From: Mikania micrantha
Taxonomy: Eukaryota; Streptophyta; Magnoliopsida; Asterales; Asteraceae
Direction of reading: 5' to 3'
Assembly (NCBI GenBank): GCA_009363875.1
Contig: CM018689.1
Span: 61,517,595-61,581,594 of the forward strand
Length of the DNA stretch: 64,000 nt
The translations under genes were made by a program, and so were the position numbers. The notes below the pieces were generated by a model that was not told the origin of the DNA, ran no database searches, and saw only the letters and a program-made list of their open reading frames with translations. This document shows positions 55,805 to 64,000 of this stretch, piece after piece. How positions within the stretch are numbered: position 1 is the stretch's first letter; the number at the start of each line of letters is the position of its first letter.

Positions 55805-55885
55805 AATTAAAGATCGATTACTGAAACCTGCTGCTGCTTGAAGATTTCTCCAGTCAACAGGTCGAAGTTATGACCATCGACCAAG

Positions 55886-55995
55886 AATAAAAGGAAGAAA
55901 AGAGTCGAAGTTAGTTCACCATAAAAAACTGTAATTTCTTCCTGCAATCTGATCCAATTGTTTTATTTCTAACAAATGGTATCAGAACCAATTAT
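55886..55995 (+). repeat. Duplicated LTR-end/PBS segment
   Basis: ATAAAAGGAAGAAAAGAGTC..AACAAATGGTATCAGAACC, already present at about 55721-55804, recurs with a 2-bp loss and a roughly 26-bp insert (GCAATCTGATCCAATTG) before TTTCTAACA. Confidence 0.8.
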
Positions 55996-56514
55996 AGGCT
56001 GTATGCTCTTTCCAATGTTTATTGAAACCTTCAGGCCAATCAACATACACTTCATCGATTAATTCTCCATGGAAATGTTGTTTTTGTTGGCAATTGGATC
56101 AAAGCACACAGCAGAATATAGTGAAGTGCTGAATAAAAACTTAAAACTCTCATTACTCTTAATCTCAAAACACCACACTTAAAACCTTAATACATAACCC
56201 CTACTTATCCTAAACAATACTTGCAGAATAACTATCTTTAATTAGGAAACTAAATAAGCAAATAAAACTCAATAACTATAAAGCAAATCTTGAATCAAAT
56301 ATCCAGCCACCTTTTTTTGACCTTTTTACCATAATTTTAATATCAAGATTAACAGAACAGTTTTCATGTCTAAATGATGGAATTACTGTCCCAAACAAGC
56401 TGTCAAGGCTATTATTAACCAGGTTGTTTCTATATGAGCTACTGCATGAAAGCAACTTCATAGTCAATACCTTGTCTTTAAATATACCCCTTTGCAGCAA
56501 GTCTCACTTTCTAA
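55996..56514. other. Retroelement-derived AT-rich DNA
   Basis: A TGTTGGCAATTGGATCAAAG stretch at about 56091 could be another copia LTR end on the minus strand, next to the RT remnant that follows. I could not define the far edge. No gene. Confidence 0.3.
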
Positions 56515-56737
56515 CACTTGACATTACAACTGCATCTTTCTTTGTTTTAAAGACCCATTACAGTCCTATCAACTTTTGGCCTTTTGGTAGTTTAATAAGT
56601 TTCCATGTATTGTTTTGTTCGATTGAGTTAAATTCTACTTTCATTGTTGCTTTCCACTCTTTACTATCCATTACTTCTTTATAGCTTGTTGGCTCTTCAT
56701 TAAAAACAACAAATTTCCTTTTATTGGTATTTATCGA
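56515..56737 (-). pseudogene. Ty1/copia reverse-transcriptase N-terminal fragment
   Basis: The minus strand reads NEEPTSYKEVMDSKEWKAT, then FNSIEQNNTWKLIKLPKGQ and LIGL-stop-WVFKTKKDA. This is the conserved start of copia RT (NTW-L-LP-G, GLKWVFK). A TAA replaces the Lys codon. It belongs to a different copia copy from 57030-63582. The stretch 56738-57029 on its 5' side is not recognisable. Confidence 0.75.
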
Positions 56738-57029
56738 GTTGGGACTGTTTTTGCATAAACATCACAGTGAAACCAAAAGCCTTGAACTGGTAAATTTGAT
56801 GACTTATTAAGGGAAAGACGAAGTAAGAGCATGCTATTGAAGACGTTGCAAGATATGTCGGGGAGGCCTTGTGTACGAACAAAATACGAGTCCAAAGGCA
56901 AGGTAGAATCATATGTTGATATTGGAACAGGGTTTGGATCAATTGTTATGAAGCTGCTCTGAACTGGGCTCTTTGTCCCATCTATTGGACTGTTCCAAGG
57001 GACAGCAGTGTTTTTTGCACTGTTGCGAC

Positions 57030-57285
57030 TGTTGGGTATCACACACACATTAAATTACACACGAAAGTTGTAAACGGCACAAGATCTAAAGTGGTTCGGT
57101 CGGTACGACCAACGTTCACTGAGCTGCAACAATGGTTAATATTATTAGGTGCTCAAAGAGATTACAGGTACAATGACACATATATACAGAGAAAGTACCA
57201 GATTTCTAACCTAATCTACAAGCTAAGCCCAACCCGAGTACGGCCTACTAGGACAAGTAGGCTTTAGAAACCTCCACGCTCAACA
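57030..57285 (-). repeat. Copia element left LTR (3' LTR in element sense), 256 bp
   Basis: It runs TGTTGGGTATCACACAC to CACGCTCAACA. The minus strand just outside is GTGGGAGAT, a typical copia polypurine tract. Confidence 0.85.
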
Positions 57286-57415
57286 ATCTCCCACTTGGAG
57301 GCATTGACAAACTTCAAACTGCACTCGGTCTTCAATTTGTACCTCTGTAAACTTCTTTTCCACTAGTTGAAGGCCTTCCTCATCAAGTAACTTTAATGCC
57401 GGTTGAAGAATGCCA

Positions 57416-57730
57416 GGCAAAATGGACGGGTTGGGTAACGGGTTTAAATGGGTGCAGGTCAGGAAGGGTTTTAAGGAAAATCAGTTTTGGTCTAAACAGG
57501 TCGCCTATAAAAAACATCAATTTATTTCAAGTTTAAATGAGTTGCAATGAAACAAATAGTTTATTTAAATAATTTTATCATTAAATTTATTATCATTCTT
57601 ATTTGCTTGAATGCATTATATTCATATAGTTTTTAAGTTACCCATTCTATGTTATATTATTACATATTTTCAACCCAAAATAAAATAATTCTTACCCGAA
57701 TCTACCCTTTTATCTTGAAATGGGTCAAGA
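57416..57730. mobile_element. Possible small insert rich in GGGT/ACCC in the copia 3' region
   Basis: The left part has GACGGGTTGGGTAACGGG and the right part ACCCGAATCTACCC, in rough inverted relation, with an AT-rich middle. It separates the copia pol end (57737) from the polypurine tract more than usual. Ends and TSD are not resolved. Confidence 0.3.
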
Positions 57731-57736
57731 TTGTCA

Positions 57737-60700
57737 GGTCTACATTGAAGCTACACAAAGCTTCAACTTCTTTAAGGTAACCACCTTAGTCACCATCATA
57801 GTCCCACGATTTACGATTCAATTCGCCCATCCCGAATCGCGGTACGATCGCGTACCCGGTATGATATGGATCGCGATTTTAACATCAATATTGACAATCC
57901 AATTAGACACTGATCGTTTCTAACACTACTTGGATTGTGAATCAACGAATTTGAAGTCGCGTATTAGGGTAGGTTGAGCCATCAAGAACCATTCTATTTG
58001 AAATCGTTTATTCCAATAAAAAAAACCCAAAATCGTGACGATTCTTCATCTCATGAACCCTAATCGGACAACGAATCACAAACACTTGTATGAAAATGGT
58101 TTAGAAAAAGAAACAACGCCTCTGTTGACTATGAAGAAGATGATGGACATCATGTTCATGGAATCATGGTGAGCCGATAGAAATGCCGATGGAGTTTGAA
58201 TAAGAAAGAGCGACAAGGAGAAGCATTTTGAAGGCTCTGCCTCTGAGTCTAATAAGATCCAATGGTAGGGATTAGTGAACCCAAGTTTTCTTTTATTATA
58301 AACTTTTATTGCAGCCGAAAGGTAAGGGTCTCGAAGGCTCCTTTTGATTCTATTGCATTATAATTTTCATTTTATCTAAAAATTTAAACTTGAAAATGAT
58401 ACACAATGGAAATTTTGATATTATGCAGCTTCTCATCTATGTTTATAAAAAATTGTACTTAAATTTTGATATTATGCAACTTTAAAGTTTGATTTTTGAA
58501 GTTACTTACAAAGTTTGATATACAATTACAAAAATAACACAAAGTTTAATGGGTACATCGTATCACATTATGGTGCATTGTACCAGAGCGAACCGAAATT
58601 AGCCCACCCCCGCACGTAATGAATTTTTGGGAACTAGCGAATTGTGATTCTTTACCGGATTGTACCGCGATCCTAGTGACTATGGTCAACATATCAGCAG
58701 TATTTTCAAGTTCTCCAATCATTTCCAGCATCAGGTTACCATCACTAATCAACCCCTGATAAAATGGTATCTCAGCTAGATGTGTTTCGTTTTGACATGA
58801 AACACCGGATTCTTTCTGAGATGAATCGCATTTTGGTTATCATAATATAGAGGACCATTTGGCTGTTTTTTCCCAAGTTCTTCAAGAAAATTCTTCAACC
58901 AAATGTGTTCTTTAGTCTTTACTAGCTTCAGCAGCAACCATATACTCAACTTCTGTAGTTGAAAGTGCAACACTTTTTGGCAATCAAGATATTCAACTTA
59001 CTACGGTTCCTTCCACTGAAAAAACATACATGGTTGTGCTTTTATACGATTCCTTGCGTCCCACAAGGTCTGCATCCGTATAACCTCTCAAATCAATATC
59101 TTTACCCTTGAAACATAAACCTATCTTTGAAGTCCCTTTCAAACACCGAAGCAACCACTTGACTACTTCCCAATGTTCCTTACCCAAATTGGACATATGT
59201 CAACTCACTACTTCCATGGCATGTGCTATATCAGGTCTTATGCATACCATTGCGTACATAAGACTTCCAACAGTTGATGCATGAGGAACTTTAGCCATTT
59301 CGGCTATGTTTTCGGGCACTGCTCTTTCAAAAGCTTAAACTGACTTCCCAATGGAGTGTTTCCGTCTCTGGCATTCTTCATGTTGAGCTTCTCCAACACT
59401 TTGCCAATATATTTCTATTGAGTAAGTGTCAAAGAACCATCTTTACTGTTTCTAAAAATACTCATCCCGAGTATGTATTTGGCAGCACCGATATCTTTCA
59501 TCTCGAATTCCTCGGACATCTGTATCTTCAATTTGTTGGTCTCTTTCATATCAGAACCCACAATCAACATATCATCCATATAAAGTAGGATGATGTAGGA
59601 CTTGTTGAACTTTTTGCTGTAACAAAAACGATCCATTTCACATCTCTTGAACCCATTTCGACCCATGAAGTTGTCAAACTTCAAATAGCATTGCCTAGTT
59701 GTTTGTTTTAACCCATACAAGCTCTTTTTCAATTTGCAAACCATGTTTGCTTTCTTAGAAATTTGAAAACCCTATGGCTGCCACTTGTTGATATCTTCAT
59801 CAAGATCATCATGAAGGAAAGTTGTCTTAACTTCTAGCTGCTCTAGATGTAGGTTCTCTTATGCTATAATGCTCAAAACAAGTCTAATAGTAGTCATCTT
59901 CACAACTGGAGAGAAGATCTCATTGTCATTAGCCCCCTTCTCCTGCTGGAAACCCTTGACTACCAATGTGGCCTTGTACCTTTTAAAATCTTCACTTACA
60001 TCCTTAGTCTTGTATACCCACTTGTTCTGCAATGCTTTCTTCCCACATGGGAGTTTGGTCAAAACCCAAGTTCTATTCTTGTATAAGAAACTTCATTTCA
60101 TCTTTCATTGCAACCTCCCACTAAAATGAATCTTTCACACTAACGTTTCAGTGTATAATAACAAAAAATTGGCAGACGAAGAATACTTGTCAGATGGTGT
60201 TGTAACTCTGGTAGATCTCTTGACCCAATGTTGAGTTTTGGGTTGTGGGACAGGAGAACCAAATATCAGTGAACTTAGAATTTGAGAAGTGAGATCTTCA
60301 TTTGAGCTTTCATTGTCATTTGAATCATTAACATTCTTGATGTTCTCATTGGCTAAATAATCATCAAGATCAACCCATATGCTCCCACTATCGAAAACAA
60401 CTTCTGGAGTAACAAACTCTCCAGATTTGTCCAAAATTTCATCTTTAAACTCAACATAATTTTTCTGAATTATTGAGCTTTCTTTTTTGTGATTGTAGAT
60501 TTCGGATTCATTGAAGGTGACATGCCTGCATCAGATTACTTTTATTCTTTCAAAATCCAAAAGCACGTAACCCATGTCATGTGACCCATAACAAATTAAA
60601 GTCCACTTCTTGGCTTTTGAGTCCAATTTATCTCTGTCAGCATTTTTCAACAATAAACATAACAGCCAAAGACTTAGAGGTGCTTGAAATTTATCTCTTT

Positions 60701-62403
60701 TTGTTGCCATTTTTCCTCGGGTATTTTGAAACCCAAAGGAACTCAATATCAGTTGTTGATCATGTAAACAGATGTGTAAACTTCATCAGCCTAAAACATT
60801 TTAGGAAGCCCTACATTTAACCTCATGCTCCTAGCCCTTTCATTCAAAGTTATGTTCATTTGTTTTGATGCGGTGTTATTGGAAGAATCTTTAACATCTT
60901 GATCTTGTTATCAGCACAATAATTAGAAAATTCAGTGTCGATATAATCACCTTTATTGACAGACTTTAGGCGTTTTACCTTCAAATTAGTTTCCAATTCG
61001 ACAGCATTTTCCATTTCTTAAGTGACAAAAACATCGGATATATGTTTAAGAAAAAAACCCATACCTTGCGTGTCGAATCATTAATGAAGGTGACATCGTA
61101 ATTTGATCTTCCAATCAATAGAGATCAGTATGGACAAGCTCTAATTTCTAGGCTTTTGGAGTCTTCTCAGCTTTCACAAACAAAACCCTTGACACTCATG
61201 TGTCCGAGTCGTTGGTGCCACAAATCAGAAGGACTGGAATCTTGTGTGACAACATTCACACCATCATCATGTACAACAATGTATAAAGCGCCCCCTTTTA
61301 TACCCTTAGCAATTACCATATTTCCTTTCTTGATTTTCCACTCAGCTCCGCCAAAACTAATATCATAACCCAGATCCTCTAACTTTCCCACTGAAATTAG
61401 TTTCCTCCTAAGGTTAGAATAACCCCAACATCTTTCAACATCCAAACAATACACTCTAAAGTCCTCAAATCAACATCACCAGTCCCCGCAATATCGAAAG
61501 TTCAAGCGAACCGTACCAAGATTACATGTTCGCAAATTCTTAACCAAATCAAGAGAGGAAACAACATGAAACTAAGCTCCAGAGTCTAGAATCCAATATT
61601 CAACATAATTCCCAACGCAACATATGTTGTCAGGATCGATCTCTTCACAAATAAGAGCATCATCAGACTCATCACTCATAACATTATTCATATTCTCTTG
61701 CAACTGATATTTTTTAGCAGACTTCTGAAATGGCCCTTTTCTTCACAATTTTAACACTCAATCTCCATTTTGTTCTTTAGTTGATTCCTTTTTGTTGATT
61801 TTGACCAGCCTCTGCTATGACCCCTTTCACTTCTTCTACATCTTCCTTCTGTATGCAACAATTAATTGTCAACCTACAAATGTCTTCACTTAAGATGATG
61901 TCATGAGTACAATCAAAAGTGAGCTTGATAGTTCAAGACGAATTACTAACTGCATAACCGAGCCTGACCAATTGTCTAGGTAATGATGACAAAAAGAGTG
62001 CCTGAATCTCATCCTCAAAGTTTATACCAACAGAAACCAATCGTGACATAACCAAATTTAACTCATTGATGTGGGCAGTCATCAACATACCTTCCTTCAG
62101 TTTGAGGTTAACCAACTGTTTGATAAGAAATACTTTGTTAGAGGTCCACGGTTTCTCATACATGTTGGACAATGCTTTCAAAACCCCATAAGTAGTCGTT
62201 GCTTTGACAATGTTGTAAGCCACACTCTTTGACAAAGACAACCTGAAAACACCCAAGGTTTGTCAATCTAGAAAATTCCATTCAGCATCCGTCATCTTTT
62301 CGTATGTGTGTCAAACCCACAAAAGATCTTCCACTTGCATCCTCCAATACTCATAATCATGTCCATCAAACTTTTCAATCTTTGTTTTACCGTCTTCTTC
62401 CAT
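57737..62403 (-). pseudogene. Copia gag-pol remnant
   Basis: From ATG 62403 leftward: gag (EKFDGHDYEYWRMQVEDLL; then 61933-62256, LVNLKLKEG..FEDEIQALFLSSLP). The zinc knuckle near 61735 has its second position mutated to stop (EC*NCEEKGHF). GAG-pre-integrase is at 61167-61454 (LISVGKLEDLGY, LWHQRLGHMSVKG). The integrase end is at 60531-60746 (KLDSKAKKWTLICYGSHDMGY). RT is at 59859-60062 (ALQNKWVYKTK) and 59415-59744 (LKKSLYGLKQ, LLYMDDML). RNase H is at 58690-59196 (RGYTDADLVG, YDNQNAIHL, ENTADMLT). It is broken by many stops and frameshifts. The last residues (VVTLKKLKLCVAS, about 57745-57787) lie beyond a 0.9-kb insert. It cannot function. Confidence 0.88.
57788..58687. mobile_element. DNA-transposon-like insert (Mutator/MITE type) splitting the copia pol end
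   Basis: The pol tail ADMLT stops near 58688 and resumes as VVTLKKLKLC at 57787, so the intervening 0.9 kb was inserted. Its ends are roughly inverted: TTAGTCACCATCATAGTCCC at left and CGCGGTAC..GATCCTAGTGACTATGG at right. CGCGGTACGATCGCG-like palindromes occur near the left end. I could not settle the TSD or family. No transposase is seen. Confidence 0.55.
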
Positions 62404-62911
62404 TATAACTTACCGAACTACTACTGACCAAATCGAGATGTAGAGCAGTGAACAAACACAGTGGCTGGAGGATTCTCCTGGACCCTAACTGGTGATTGGA
62501 GGACTACTCGAACCCTAATCCGACGAACTAAAGGCAATGGTGGCAGCTGCACTAATTGAGATTTGACTAATTAGTAGCTAAAGAACTCGTCAGAACCCTA
62601 AATCCTTTCAATCGATAACAAAGATCTGATCGGAGTTTAACAGTGGCAACAACCCCTCTGTCGAAACTCTAAATAGTGACGCCAACCGGCGGCAGACACA
62701 GAACACCCTAATCAGAAACTGGCGCCTGTTGCAAAAAACCTTAGAACACAATCGGAACCTGATTGTGATCTGAACCAAATACGGCAACAGCAAAACCCTA
62801 ATCTCTGACTGTGACGGTTGTTTACCGGTGACCAGAATCCAACAGTGGCGGCGGTGACTCCAGCAACAACTGCGTTAGATCTCGTGTGAACAATCAAGAG
62901 TCGTGACCATT

Positions 62912-63582
62912 TGTTGGGTATCACACACTAAAACACACACTAACACACACATGAAAGCACTAAACAACACATGATTTAAAGTGATTTGTCGGTTGACGTG
63001 ACTTACATCCACTATGTTGCAACAACAGTTTATATTAGCAGGGGCTCAAAAACATTACAAGTAGGGCTGGTAATTTCAGACATGAACACGTTAACACGAC
63101 TTGATTTTAACATGTTTTGTGTCTAAAACATGTTGGCATGTTAAGAAATGTTTATTTTTTGTGTCTAAACAGATAAAAACCCGTTAAGACCCATTAAAAC
63201 ATGTTAAGACACTTTAAGACCTGTTAAGACATGTTTAAATTTTAAAATAAATAAATATTATAATAAAATAGGTGGGTAACAATTACCTTTTCAAAATTTC
63301 TAATTCTCTAACCTAGTTCCTTAACAGGTCATTAATAGTGTTAACTGTTAACAAGTTCCTTAACGAGTCATTTCATGTTTACGTGTTATGAATGAGTCGT
63401 GTTTGTATTTGGAAAACAGACACAATAAGTTTTCGTGTCATCTTCGTGTCTACCAATTTCGTGTTTCGTGTCTCAACGGGTCGTGTCTGACTCGTTATGA
63501 CAGCCCTAATTACAAGTACGATGAAACATATATAGAGAGACAATACTAGGTTTTTAACTTAACCTACAAGCTAAGCCCAACC
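62912..63582 (-). repeat. Copia element right LTR (5' LTR in element sense), truncated and interrupted
   Basis: It starts TGTTGGGTATCACACAC like the left LTR and continues to AAGCTAAGCCCAACC. The final CTCAACA part is missing. The hAT MITE at 63062-63508 splits it. The adjoining minus-strand sequence AATGGTCACGACTC is a poor PBS match, probably mutated. Confidence 0.75.
63062..63508. mobile_element. hAT-type MITE, 447 bp, with perfect 8-bp TSD
   Basis: The ends TAGGGCTG / CAGCCCTA are exact inverted repeats, and ATTACAAG is duplicated at 63054-63061 and 63509-63516. An 8-bp TSD is diagnostic of hAT. The interior is rich in ACATGTTAAGAC words. No transposase. Confidence 0.9.
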
Positions 63583-63659
63583 TTTATTTAAAATCCACTA
63601 TCAAAAACACTAGATATCAATATTACCAAGCTACCCTTATCTAGAACCTACCATTACTA
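63583..63659. other. Short junction between copia elements
   Basis: Unassigned AT-rich sequence; it may belong to either element. Confidence 0.3.
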
Positions 63660-64000
63660 CTAACTATTACCAACATATAAATATAACTATAATCTCTATC
63701 AGGAGCAATCAGACCTATCGCTTTGATTAGGTGAGGCAATAGATGGGCTTCCCTTCCTGGTGCCGTGTTGGGAGTAATAGGCCAGCAAAGATCAGAATGT
63801 AAGACGCCAAAGATTGTGATGCTCAATATAATGTTTTGGACAGGAAAGATGATCTTTGATGTTTCCCCACCAAGCATGCATCACATAGTTGTGACTTGTG
63901 ATCAATTAAGAGAATTCCTTCCATCATCTTCTCTCCAATTAGCTTATTTAAAGCACCAAATTTAGGTGAGCGAAACAAGCATGCCAAAACCATGGTGTCT
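63660..64000 (-). pseudogene. Second copia element: GAG-pre-integrase / integrase zinc-finger fragment
   Basis: The minus strand encodes LIDHKSQLCDACLVGKHQRSSF (the CxxC of the integrase zinc finger), then, after a frameshift near the SKT/PVQ position, LHSDLCWPITPNTAPG (start of the catalytic core, with its first Asp). Upstream residues NKLIGEKMMEGI lie further right. The fragment runs off the window end. Confidence 0.75.

Larger units (their letters stand above)
57030..63582 (-). mobile_element. Ty1/copia element (Tork/TNT1-like), decayed, with three inserts
   Basis: The left LTR 57030-57285 (TGTTGGGTATCACACAC..CTCAACA) and right LTR 62912 to about 63582 share both ends and many internal blocks (CACTATGTTGCAACAA-like; ACAAGCTAAGCCCAACC). 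The right LTR lacks its last 60-70 bp and holds a hAT MITE. The polypurine tract CCAAGTGGGAGAT (minus) abuts the left LTR, which fixes minus orientation. Gag-pol lies at 57737-62403. No clear TSD was found. Confidence 0.85.

Overview
The window looks like repeat-rich nuclear DNA of a eudicot plant, most probably an Asteraceae. It has intron-split plant genes, Ty3/gypsy and Ty1/copia retrotransposons, (TA)n-bounded foldback elements and AT-rich intergenic DNA. The gypsy proteins resemble the Tekay/Del-like chromovirus elements I remember as very abundant in lettuce, sunflower and Tanacetum. That taxonomic call rests on memory and was not searched.

Layout. 1-1031: last exons of a BAR-domain/hydroxyproline-rich protein gene (At2g33490-like). 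3003-3590 (-): small DUF3741/'VAKLMGLE' protein. 3.8-5.8 kb: foldback elements. 5.8-46.6 kb: one nested retrotransposon complex. 47.1-49.1 kb: two more (TA)n-bounded foldback elements. 49.7-50.3 kb (+): TSSC4-like gene remnant. 50.8-52.0 kb (-): intact ASR3-type trihelix repressor gene. 53.5-55.1 kb (-): 3' half of a SUVH4/KRYPTONITE H3K9 methyltransferase gene. 55.5-64 kb: a pile of copia elements, with hAT- and Mutator-like inserts, lying where the 5' half of SUVH4 would be expected.

The nest resolves cleanly from target-site duplications (TSDs). An old family-C LTR (about 5825-9705 plus 46341-46578) was split by gypsy element A (9706-46335, minus, TSD TTGCG). Element A's integrase was split by gypsy element B (13218-38653, minus, TSD ATACC). 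Element B's integrase was split by a 4.8-kb solo family-C LTR (17004-21813, TSD ATATC). Element B's pol was also split, just past the RT connection region, by element D (22882-31857, plus, TSD GATAG). D is the youngest: its two 2.77-kb LTRs appear identical except for a 2-bp change in a (TA)n run. Yet it holds only a decayed integrase remnant, so it must have moved with proteins from another element.

The least expected signal is structural. The LTRs of B, C and D, and the non-coding interior of D, are filled with short hairpins. Their stem sequences differ from unit to unit while the pairing is kept, i.e. many compensatory changes. B and D, otherwise different families, also share a reiterated 13-mer hairpin, TCGCGGTACGCGA, in their LTRs. 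A and B each carry an extra coiled-coil/acidic ORF between the primer-binding site and gag.

Of the host genes only the trihelix gene looks complete and intact, with the DUF3741 gene probably so. The BAR gene runs off the window, the TSSC4-like gene is frameshifted and 5'-incomplete, and SUVH4 lacks its N-terminal/SRA half here.
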